Of a stretch of 64,000 nucleotides of DNA, positions 52,601 to 61,100 are shown in pieces. Made by a program: the position numbers and the translations under genes. Under the pieces are notes generated by a model. That model saw nothing but the letters and a program-made list of their open reading frames with translations, had not been told where the DNA came from and searched no databases. Position 1 is the first letter of the stretch. Every line of letters begins with the position of its first letter. Source of the DNA: Mycolicibacterium senegalense (lineage in GTDB: Bacteria > Actinomycetota > Actinomycetes > Mycobacteriales > Mycobacteriaceae); NCBI RefSeq assembly GCF_019645875.1, contig NZ_CP081000.1, positions 1,178,001-1,242,000 of the forward strand, read 5' to 3'.

Positions 52601-54677
52601 AATCAACACGCTGTCGTGTTCGACGACCTTTGAGCTGGGAGTCGATGTGGGCGAACTGCAGGCGGTGATGCTGCGAAATATGCCACCAAGTACGGCCAAT
52701 TACCTGCAGCGCGCGGGTCGGGCCGGGCGGCGTTCCGGAGCCGCGGCGCTCGTCGTCACCTACGCGATGCGACGCTCACATGATCTCACCAGGTTCAACG
52801 AGCCCGAAATCATGATCTCAGGTCAGGTGCGCGCGCCGTACGTGCCGCTGACGAACTCACGAATCGATCGCAGGCATGCGCAGTCAGTCGCGATGGCAGC
52901 CTTTTTCCGCTGGCTCTTCGAGACTTCTGGCCGGATTGACCGCAAGGCTGGCGAGTTTTTCCTTCACCAGGACGGCAATGAGCCATCGGTCAACCTCGTG
53001 AAAACCTTCTTGAACCCGGTGCCAGACCACGTAACCGAGGCTCTCTCTCGCATCATCCCGGCTGACGTCGCGGAAGAAATCGATGTGGCAGGTGGCGGCT
53101 GGGCCAACGTTCTCATCGATCTCATTGAGAAAGTTCGACTCGAGCTCGACGAAGAAGTCGAGACGATGAAGGAGCTGGAACTAAAGGCATCGGCGGACGG
53201 AAAGCATCCTTTGGCGCAGCGGTACAAGATGGTGGGCAACACCCTGCGTGAGCGGGATCTCCTGGGTTTTCTGGCGAATCGGAACGTGTTGCCTAAGTAT
53301 GGATTTCCGGTCGACTCGGTGGAGCTGCGGACTAACTTTGGGACGGGCAAATCCAAGGGCGGGCTCCTTGACCTCAGCAGGGATTTGTCGCAGGCAATCT
53401 ACGAGTACGCTCCCGATGCGGAAATTGTTGCAGGCGGCGGCCTTTGGACATCACGCGGCATTTACCGGCTACCCGGACGCGAATTGCAGGAGTATCTCTA
53501 CCACGTTTGCAAGCGTTGCGGCGGGTTCAGGTACGGCATTGAGTCGGCCGAGGAAAAGTGCGATCACTGCGGAGAAGTAGCCCAAAGTGCCGCACGCACA
53601 ATCACTATCCCGGAGTTTGGCTTCGTGGCGGCGCCAGAGCCCGGAAAGCCTGGTCCTCGCCCACCGCGGCGATCGTGGAGTGGGGCCGTTCATGTCCTGG
53701 CGCAACCGCCAGAAGCACGTTCGTACACCAAACTAATGGGTGGCGGATCGATAAGCGTCGAGGCGGGCCCGCGTGGACGCCTTATCGCCCTCGCCGATGG
53801 ACCCAGCGGGATGGGGTTCTGGGTATGTGACTGGTGTGGCCACGGCTCGCCGCGGGTCTCAAACCCGAAGAAGCCACCGAAACACAATCATTTGCTGAAA
53901 AATCAGCCGTGCTCGGGGTACCAACGATTGCTTGATCTTGGCCACGCCTATGAGACAGATCTGTTGTCGCTCGACGTGGAGGTTTTTGGAATTCGTGCCA
54001 GTCAGCCGGCCTGGCTGTCCGTGATGTACGCCGTCGTCGAGGCCGCTTCAGAGACTCTGGAGATCGCGCGCGACGATATCGGCGGATCGCTTACTCCCGC
54101 CGGAGCTGACCGATGGGCAATAACCTTGTTCGACGCCGTGCCGGGCGGCGCGGGACACGTGCTGCTGGTTGAACAAAACCTGGAGCGGGTCCTGCGGGTA
54201 GCGCTCAAACGGGTCAGTGAGTGTGAGTGCGGCCCGGAGACCTCGTGTTACGGCTGCCTGCGCAGCTACCAGAACCAAAGGGACCACGACGATCTGTCGA
54301 GGGGTGCCGCGGAGCAAGTTCTGCGACGGTTGATCGAAAATACGGGCCCTGCTCGGGCGATTGCGGACGCTCCCGATCCGGATGCGGTGCCGGACTCATT
54401 GCCGACGGATTGGGCGGCGGTTTACACGTCGGCATTTGGAACCGAACGAGAAATGCTCATTGCTCTGGCCGGCGCCGGTACCGCGCGGCCCGAGCTGGGG
54501 TTCGAGAGCGCCGGGGGAGTTCCCATCACGGTTTCCTGGCCGGACAGGTTGGTCGCGGTCGATTACGGCTTGGAGGCCGTGGATCGAGCCGACCTAGAGG
54601 CAGAGGGATGGACCGTACTTCCGCTGGATGAGGTGTTGAGCGGCAAGACCGCAGCTTCTATGCAGAAGGTCATGTGA
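49677..54677 (+). CDS. DEAD/DEAH helicase with C-terminal DUF1998 (MZB) domain (DruE/DrmA-DrmB-like)
   Basis: 1666 aa; the ATG at 49677 with AGGGGG upstream replaces a much longer antisense-prone frame. Helicase N-terminal domain: ATGTGSGKTE at 112-121, LLYPMNALANDQMKRL, DEAH 255-258, SATVG. Central zinc-finger-like CxxC pairs occur in residues about 470-610 (CADCDAPVFEIGSCKRCG, CTQCGALG, CRGCG, CLVCGARG). Helicase C: SCSTTFELGVDVG and QRAGRAGRR from residue 1011. DUF1998/MZB: CKRCGG...CDHCG and, at the end, CECGPETSCYGCLRSYQNQ (from 1516). This is the DruE-like layout, and also what a DrmA-DrmB fusion would look like. Gap to the next gene 78 bp. Confidence 0.92.
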   Translation: MTTSIDAVATSDAIKATYRRYLSSLLAVRDPKIDTALRQAIDNTDMLDKGPYLEATPPYAPGKPLRDLIAEGVVDQGFAALTSDALPLDRPLYVHQEKSIRKVAAGRNIVVATGTGSGKTESFLIPILNSLVREREQGRLGPGVRALLLYPMNALANDQMKRLRRLLEGYPDITFGRYTGETETDPRKAKEAFAELNIDEPLLPNEILSRQEMRERPPHLLLTNYAMLEYLLLRPLDMELFETGAESKWRFLVVDEAHVYDGSQGAEIAMLLRRVRDRVAPDRAIQCIATSATVGGDSDPRAVTRFASSLFGQPFEWHGDDPARQDIVMARRVEAPPGPYWGPLSPTDYVALAGDANPEAALLEAARRAGWAPTAANRATAATALSHEKSLATMRAALANGPQTFDTVASATFGSSAAGAAGLAAMVELASTMRESDGTTPLSARYHLFLRATEGAFTCLSTKGPHVHLARHSVCADCDAPVFEIGSCKRCGAVHVHGTPTPEGGQLYLRPRKAGSRGIWLVLGDHDGLTDEDEDAVVDDGAEVSGDGAKLCTQCGALGDSDAQACRGCGTSEMRPVRKLKQRGEEIAGCLVCGARGAGTVRMFETGADASGAVITTALYQNVPIADDSHGAVLPGEGRKLLAFSDSRQSAAYFAPYLAESYSRLQRRRLISQGMLAAHADEEPVGIDDIVFKTRSKAAAVKQFPGRMTAQQQTRIVAPWVMAEVLAMDDRQSLEGLGLVSVSLFRDPHWRAPSPLLQLGLTEDEAWAFLQELVRTLRQQGAVTMPEDVAPNDEIFAPRLGPIRVRLSGPEAIRKVLSWLPGRGTNRRVDYTRRVLAAVGSDVDAETLLKGIWEFLVRKETPVDWLRSSTESGLGQVQQIDHECLRLSWVGGNSPVYQCRTCRRTAPFSVRGVCPALGCEGVLDEFVPPAVDEDRDHYRALYRSMNAIPLTAKEHTAQWVNTEAAAIQHQFVRGEINTLSCSTTFELGVDVGELQAVMLRNMPPSTANYLQRAGRAGRRSGAAALVVTYAMRRSHDLTRFNEPEIMISGQVRAPYVPLTNSRIDRRHAQSVAMAAFFRWLFETSGRIDRKAGEFFLHQDGNEPSVNLVKTFLNPVPDHVTEALSRIIPADVAEEIDVAGGGWANVLIDLIEKVRLELDEEVETMKELELKASADGKHPLAQRYKMVGNTLRERDLLGFLANRNVLPKYGFPVDSVELRTNFGTGKSKGGLLDLSRDLSQAIYEYAPDAEIVAGGGLWTSRGIYRLPGRELQEYLYHVCKRCGGFRYGIESAEEKCDHCGEVAQSAARTITIPEFGFVAAPEPGKPGPRPPRRSWSGAVHVLAQPPEARSYTKLMGGGSISVEAGPRGRLIALADGPSGMGFWVCDWCGHGSPRVSNPKKPPKHNHLLKNQPCSGYQRLLDLGHAYETDLLSLDVEVFGIRASQPAWLSVMYAVVEAASETLEIARDDIGGSLTPAGADRWAITLFDAVPGGAGHVLLVEQNLERVLRVALKRVSECECGPETSCYGCLRSYQNQRDHDDLSRGAAEQVLRRLIENTGPARAIADAPDPDAVPDSLPTDWAAVYTSAFGTEREMLIALAGAGTARPELGFESAGGVPITVSWPDRLVAVDYGLEAVDRADLEAEGWTVLPLDEVLSGKTAASMQKVM

Positions 54678-54755
54678 TCTAGATGCGCTGGCTACTGTGA
54701 GCAACAGTGGAACTGAGGGGGAAGGTGTTCCGAGGAGCGAAACGGGGGCCAGGCA

Positions 54756-57700
54756 TTGCCTAAATACAAGTTTCGCTGGTCAAACCTACCCGTGTCCCTT
54801 CTTGACACACTCTGTGAATGCCTGTTTGACGACTGCACCGGATTCGAGCCGGCCGAAGTGCTGTACGACGTCTACGGTGCTCGCCCGAAGGAGAACTTCG
54901 TTGCCGAAGCCTGGGACAGTCTGCGCGAAGGGTGGCTACGGCACGACAAGGCTTCGCGCGACCGCGTTGTGGCGGACCTTCGGGAAATCCGCAATGAAGA
55001 CGGACACATCACCAATCGCCGAGCCCAGATGGAGTATCTCCGTGAGCTCAGGAACGCCAAGAATCTGCGTGCCATCGTGCTCCAGGCGTTCATCGACCGC
55101 GGTGAGGTCGAACCCGAAACGCTCGCACCGCCAAAACCCCAGCCGCCGAAACCTCGACCGCCGAAGCCGACACCACCAAAGCCCGAGCCCCGAAAGCCAC
55201 CAACCGGAGATGATGTGCCCACAGAAGTCCTGACCACCCCGAACGACCTCAACGTCGCCCCCGGCTCGATCGTCGTCGTGCGCGACGAGGAATGGCTGGT
55301 CACCAAGGCAGAACAGGGCGCAGACGGCTGGCTGGTGCACGTCCGCGGCCTGTCTGAACTGGTCGCCGACACCACCGCCGCGTTCTACTCCAGCCTCGAC
55401 AAGATCGAGCCGCAGGATCCCCGGGAAGCGAAGGTCGTCGCGGACGGATCGTCGGGTTACCGCGACTCCCGCCTTTGGCTGGAGGCCTTGATCAGAAAAA
55501 CACCAGTCCCGTATGGCGACCAGAATCTGACCGTCTCCACGCACATGCTCGCCGACGCCCTGGCCTACCAGCGCGCTGCGGTGACCAAAGCACTCGATCC
55601 GCTGCACATCCGGCCCCGCATCCTCATCGCCGACGCAGTCGGCCTCGGCAAGACCATTGAAATCGGCATGATCCTGTCGGAACTGGTGCGCCGCGGCCGC
55701 GGTGAACGGATTCTCGTCGTCACTCCCAAGCACGTGCTGGAGCAGATGCAGCACGAGCTGTGGTGCCGGTTTGCGCTGCCGTTCGTCCGCTTGGACTCGG
55801 CCGGCATTCAAAAGGTGCGCCAGAAGCTCCCCGCTACCCGCAATCCGTTCACCTATTTCAAGCGGGCCATCATCTCGATCGACACCCTGAAGAGCCCGCG
55901 GTACAAGGCGCACCTGGAACGCCAGCAGTGGGACGCGGTCGTCATCGACGAGTCGCACAACCTCACCAACACCGGCACCTTGAACAACGAGCTCGCCCGT
56001 GTCCTGGCCCCGAACACCGAAGCGCTGATCCTCGCGTCGGCGACCCCACACAACGGCCGGGAAGAGTCGTTCGCCGAGCTGCTGCGACTGCTCGATCCGA
56101 CCGTGGTGCAGCCGGACGGATCCTTCACCAGAGAAGACGTCGAATCGCTGCTCATCCGCCGCCACCGGCACAGCCCCGACGTGGCCACCGAGGTCGGCGG
56201 CGACTGGGCCGAACGTGCGGAGCCGGTACACCGGCTGGTGAAACCCTCCCCGGCGGAGGACGCGGTGGCTGCCGAACTGTCCCAGACCTGGCTGCATCCA
56301 CGCACCGGCAGCTCCCCGTACTCCGGGGACACCAAGGCCCTGTTCCCGTGGACGCTGGCCAAGGCATACCTGTCCTCCCCGGCCGCGCTCGCAGAGTCGA
56401 TCAAACAGCGCCGCAACAAACTTGACGACAAGGACCGCGAGCAGCGCGCCGAACTCAAAGCCCTGCAGACGCTCGATGACCTCAACGCCAAGGCCCTCAA
56501 CGAGCGCGCAGGCAAGTTCGCCGCCCTGGTGGAGCGCCTGCAGGAGATCGGCGTCGGCAAGGCCAGCCCGACGCGGGCGGTGGTGTTCGCCGAACGTGTC
56601 GCCACGCTCACCTGGCTGCGCGACCACCTGCCCAAGGCCACCGGCCTTGCTGCCGACAACATCGCCATGCTGCACGGCGGGCTCTCCGACGTCGAGCAGC
56701 AGGAGATCGTCGACAACTTCAAATTGGAAACCTCGCCGATCCGCATTCTCGTGACCGGTGACGTGGCGTCGGAGGGCGTGAACCTGCACGCCCAGTGCCA
56801 TCACCTCATCCACTACGACATCCCGTGGAGCCTCATCCGCATCGAACAGCGCAACGGCCGCGTCGACCGGTACGGGCAGAAACATCCGCCGGTGATCTCC
56901 TCGCTGATCCTCGAACCGTCCGATCCGGAGTTCTCCGGCGACCTGCGGGTGTTGTCCCGGCTGCTGGAACGCGAGAATCAAGCGCACTCGACGCTGGGTG
57001 ACGTGGCATCACTGATGGGCAAACACAGTGTCAGCGAGGAAGAGAACGCGATCCGCGACGTGCTGGCCAAGGGCATGGACCTCGACGCCGCCGTCCGTAC
57101 CGCCGAGGAGGTCGCAGACGGCGACGACCTGGATGCGTTCTTCGCCCAGTTCGATGCGGTCGACGACACCCCGCCCGTGTTGCCAACCTCGCCGCGCCAA
57201 AGCCTCTATCCCGACGATCTGACCTTCCTCGATGAGGCGCTGCATGCAGCGTTTCACGATGCGCCGCACGCGCCGCCGGACCGCAACGGTGTGGGCTGGA
57301 CAGTCAACGCAAACCACGGCATCGCCGAGCTCACACCACCGAAAGATCTTCGTCAACGCCTCGGTCAACTGCCTCAGAACTATCTACAGCACGGCCGGGT
57401 GCTCGAACGGCTCAAGCTCGCCACCACACGCCCGGTCGGTGAAACCCAGTTGCGCAAAGCGCGAGAAGGCAAGGGCGTCAACAACACCACGTGGCCCGAA
57501 GCCCACTACCTCGGCCCGCTGCACCCGGTGTTGGATTGGGCCAGTGACCGGGCGCTGACCGCATTGGGCCGCAATCAGGTGTTCGTCATCCGCGGCAATG
57601 TCGACGCTCCGACGGTGCTCCTAATGGGCACGTTGACCAACAAACGCGGTCAGCTGATTTCGCGAGTGTTCTCCACCGCGGTGTTCCCCAACCCGGCCAA

Positions 57701-58115
57701 GCCCGACTTCTGCATGGTGGAGACACTCGAAGATATCGGTTTCCTCACCGCCGACACCGCGCTGAAGCCCGGCTCGTCGAACCCCGGGCCGGTAGCCGAT
57801 GTGGACCGCTACCGCGCATTGATTCCGGCTGCGGTGGACAATGCCCAGCGAGAGATGCGCTGGGTGCTCGACGCGCAGGAAAAGGCCACCACCGAACGAC
57901 TTTCGCAGTGGCGCAAGCGTGCGCAGCGCTGGCATGACGAGGCCGAGCAGCTGGAACTGTTCGGCGCGCAGAAGTCTCGAGTGGGCAAGCTCAGTCGGCG
58001 CATCAACGAGGAACAGCGGCTCGCCGACTTGCTGGCCCCCACCCAGCAGCTGGTGCGGCCGCTGCTGGTGATCGTCGACGCGGACACTCCCGCCGCGGCA
58101 GGAAAGGACCGATAG
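54756..58115 (+). CDS. SNF2-family helicase, DrmD-like, with novel N-terminal domain on a Pro-Lys linker
   Basis: 1119 aa, TTG start at 54756. Residues 1-120 (KYKFRWSNLPVSLLDTLCEC, then helices) form a module I do not recognise, tethered by a low-complexity PPKP-repeat linker at about 125-150. Helicase: ADAVGLGKTIE from 292, DESH 398-401, LASATPHNGREE, GDVASEGVNLH and QRNGRVDRYGQ from 698, i.e. all SNF2/RapA motifs. The C-terminal 350 residues are helical. Class 1 DISARM has an SNF2 helicase (DrmD) followed by an adenine methylase (DrmMI), the same gene order as here. The gene is three bases from the methylase gene, hence coupled. Confidence 0.92.
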   Translation: MPKYKFRWSNLPVSLLDTLCECLFDDCTGFEPAEVLYDVYGARPKENFVAEAWDSLREGWLRHDKASRDRVVADLREIRNEDGHITNRRAQMEYLRELRNAKNLRAIVLQAFIDRGEVEPETLAPPKPQPPKPRPPKPTPPKPEPRKPPTGDDVPTEVLTTPNDLNVAPGSIVVVRDEEWLVTKAEQGADGWLVHVRGLSELVADTTAAFYSSLDKIEPQDPREAKVVADGSSGYRDSRLWLEALIRKTPVPYGDQNLTVSTHMLADALAYQRAAVTKALDPLHIRPRILIADAVGLGKTIEIGMILSELVRRGRGERILVVTPKHVLEQMQHELWCRFALPFVRLDSAGIQKVRQKLPATRNPFTYFKRAIISIDTLKSPRYKAHLERQQWDAVVIDESHNLTNTGTLNNELARVLAPNTEALILASATPHNGREESFAELLRLLDPTVVQPDGSFTREDVESLLIRRHRHSPDVATEVGGDWAERAEPVHRLVKPSPAEDAVAAELSQTWLHPRTGSSPYSGDTKALFPWTLAKAYLSSPAALAESIKQRRNKLDDKDREQRAELKALQTLDDLNAKALNERAGKFAALVERLQEIGVGKASPTRAVVFAERVATLTWLRDHLPKATGLAADNIAMLHGGLSDVEQQEIVDNFKLETSPIRILVTGDVASEGVNLHAQCHHLIHYDIPWSLIRIEQRNGRVDRYGQKHPPVISSLILEPSDPEFSGDLRVLSRLLERENQAHSTLGDVASLMGKHSVSEEENAIRDVLAKGMDLDAAVRTAEEVADGDDLDAFFAQFDAVDDTPPVLPTSPRQSLYPDDLTFLDEALHAAFHDAPHAPPDRNGVGWTVNANHGIAELTPPKDLRQRLGQLPQNYLQHGRVLERLKLATTRPVGETQLRKAREGKGVNNTTWPEAHYLGPLHPVLDWASDRALTALGRNQVFVIRGNVDAPTVLLMGTLTNKRGQLISRVFSTAVFPNPAKPDFCMVETLEDIGFLTADTALKPGSSNPGPVADVDRYRALIPAAVDNAQREMRWVLDAQEKATTERLSQWRKRAQRWHDEAEQLELFGAQKSRVGKLSRRINEEQRLADLLAPTQQLVRPLLVIVDADTPAAAGKDR

Positions 58116-58118
58116 AGC

Positions 58119-61100
58119 ATGGCTTCTTACGATTCGATCGTCGTCGGCGAGGACTGGATCAGCGAGCACTACTTCACCACCGATTCGACGCGGGAGTCCT
58201 TCCAGGCCAAGGTGATCGAGCTGTGCAAGCAGTGGGACGCCGAGGCCAAGGAGGGCCGCGACACGGTGCGTCAGCAGTTGCTCGCGGCGACCCGCGACCT
58301 GCAAACCGCGCTGTCCGCTCTCGCCGAGAATCCGGGTGGGGCCGCCGACGCGCACGCCCTGGTGCGCCACACCATGGGCTTCGGCGAGAAACTGGCCGAG
58401 TTCACAGGTGAACGTGCCGGCACGCAATTACGGCTGCCAAATGCGCAACTGCCCGGCGTGACAAGCACGCTGTTTCTGCAGGCGCACCCGGTGGAGTCGA
58501 TCGACGATCTGCTCGACCCGCAGACCGGCCATCTGCTCGACGCAGGCGAAGAGGACGGCAAGCCGATCGAAGCGGTGTCGAAGGCGGTGTCGGCGGTGTT
58601 TCGCGTCGACGAGCCGCCGGAGTTCGTGGTGGTGCAGGCGGGGCAGTGGCTTCTGCTGGCAGAAGCCGAACGGTGGGCCGAAGGCCGCTACCTCGCCGTT
58701 GACCTGCTGGTGGTTGCCGAGCGGCGCGACGACACGCGTGGCGGCGAACTCGACCGGGTCGCTGCGATGCTGGGACGCCAGGCCCTGCTGCCCGATGCTG
58801 ACGGAAACATCTGGTGGACAGGTGTTCTCGAAGACTCGGTCAAACACACCGTCGGCGTGTCGAAAGATCTGCGTGAAGGCATCCGACTGTCGATCGAGAT
58901 CATCGCCAATGACGTGGTGCGCCGCCGCGCAGACCGAGACTTGCCGCTGGATGCGATCGACCCGCAACAGCTCGCCAAGCACTCGCTGCGCTTCCTCTAC
59001 CGCATCCTGTTCCTGCTGTACGCCGAAGCATCCCCGGAGCTGCGGGTGCTGCCCGCGGGGGCGCCCGAGTACGGCGAGGGTTACGGGCTGGACCGCCTGC
59101 GCGAACTCACCCTGACCGAACTGGTGTCACCGGCCGCCAAGAACGGCACCCATCTCTACGAGTCACTGGCCACCCTGTTCCGGCTCGTCGACCGCGGCCA
59201 CACTCCGCAGACCTCCCAGGTCGCCGACGATCCCGCACCGGGCCTGGAGTTCAATGCGCTGCGCGCCGACCTGTTCGCCAAGGAAGCGACAGCGCTGATC
59301 GACGAGGTTGGACTGAGCAACGAGGCCACCCAGCGAGTGCTCGAACATCTGTTGCTGTCCAAGGAATCCAAGGGTCGCAAGGGCGCCGACCGCGGGTTCA
59401 TCTCCTATGCCGAGCTCGGCATCAACCAGCTCGGCGCGGTGTATGAGGGCCTGATGTCCTACACCGGCTTCTTCGCCAAGGAAGACCTCTACGAGGTGGC
59501 CAAGAACGGCGACCCGGAGAAGGGCTCGTGGGTGGTGCCGGTGACGCGGGCCGATCACCTGTCCGAGTCGGATTTCGTGAAGACGGTCGATGAGGCGACC
59601 GGCGAACAGGTGCCGGTGATCCACCGCGAGGGCACCTTCGTGTTCCGGCTCGCCGGGCGAGAACGTCAACAGTCCGCCTCGTACTACACCCCCGAGGTGT
59701 TGACGAAGTTCGTTGTCTCTCAAGCGCTTGCCGAACTGCTGGACCAAGAAGGCCAGCGCACCACGCCCGAGCAGATCCTGGAACTCACCATCTGCGAGCC
59801 TGCGCTGGGATCGGGCGCGTTCGCGATCGAGGCGGTGCGCCATTTGGCCGCCGAATACCTCAAGCGTAAGCAGGAAGACCTCGGCGCGGTCATCGACGCC
59901 GACCGCTACCAGGTGGAACTGCAGAAGGTGAAAGCCTACTTGGCGCTGCACCAGGTGTACGGGGTGGACCTGAATGCGACGGCGGTCGAGTTGGCCGAGA
60001 TTTCGTTGTGGCTGGACACCATGGTCGCCGGTCTGCAGGCACCCTGGTTCGGGCTGCACCTGCGTCGCGGCAACTCGCTGATCGGGGCGCGCCGCGCGGT
60101 GTATGCGCCGACTCTGCTGGCCAAGAAGGCGTGGCTGACCACTGTGCCAAAGGATGTGTCGCTCGGCGAGGAAATCGGCGCGGGCATCCACCACTTCCTG
60201 CTGCCTGCCCGCGGCTGGGGCGCGGTGATCGACACTGCCGAAGCGAGAACCTATGCGCCGGACAGGCGCGAGGAACTGCGACTGTGGCGCAACGGGATTC
60301 GCGCCAATCCCAGCGCAGCAATCAAGAAGCGGTTGGCTGCGTTGGCGCAGCGGGTGGAGACCCTGTGGCAGTTCACCCTGCGCCGGCTCACCATCGCCGA
60401 ATCAGAAATCCGCCGCGATATCGACGTGTGGGGTCTACACCGGCACGACCGATCCGAGACCGCGGTGACCCGCGAGCAGATCGAGGCGGTGCTGCGCGAC
60501 GAGAACGGTGCCTACCGTCGGCTGCGCCGGGTGATGGATGCCTGGTGTGCAATGTGGTCATGGCCGGTGACCACCGACATCGAACCGCCCGACTGGGATC
60601 AATGGATTGGTGGTTTGGAGGCACTGCTCGGGGTACCGCCAAGGGCTGGCAAGTTCGAGAAGTACGGACAGACCAGCCTGGCCGGTGATTTGAGCTGGTC
60701 GGAGCTCGACGTCGCCGAGGATACGGATCGCACCTTCTCCCAAGCCCTTCCGATCGAGAAGGCGCTCGAGGGATTCCCATGGCTAACGGTGAGCCAGTCC
60801 ATCGCCGAGGCGCAGGGCTTCTTCCACTGGGAGTTGGATTTCGCGCCGGTATTCGCCCGCGGCGGCTTCGACTTGCAGGTCGGGAACCCGCCGTGGGTGC
60901 GCCCTGACTGGGACGAAGCCGGAGTGCTCGCTGAGTTTGATCCGTGGTGGCAGCTGGCTGACAAGCCGGCCGAGCCGGTCAAAGTTAAGAAACGCGCGGA
61001 GACTCTCGCGCAGCCAAGTGCGCTGACCGAGTTCCTTGACGAGCGGACAGAGCAGGCAGGACTCAAGGAACACCTGGGCTCCGGTGTAGACCGGCCGGTG

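Noticed and set aside
54697..55233. 178-aa frame overlapping the start of the SNF2 helicase
   Set aside because: Different frame from the helicase, Ser/Arg/Pro-rich, no homology pattern; the helicase start at 54756 is preferred.
54936..56987. 683-aa minus-strand frame opposite the SNF2 helicase
   Set aside because: It mirrors the coding strand of a gene with intact helicase motifs; no motif of its own.
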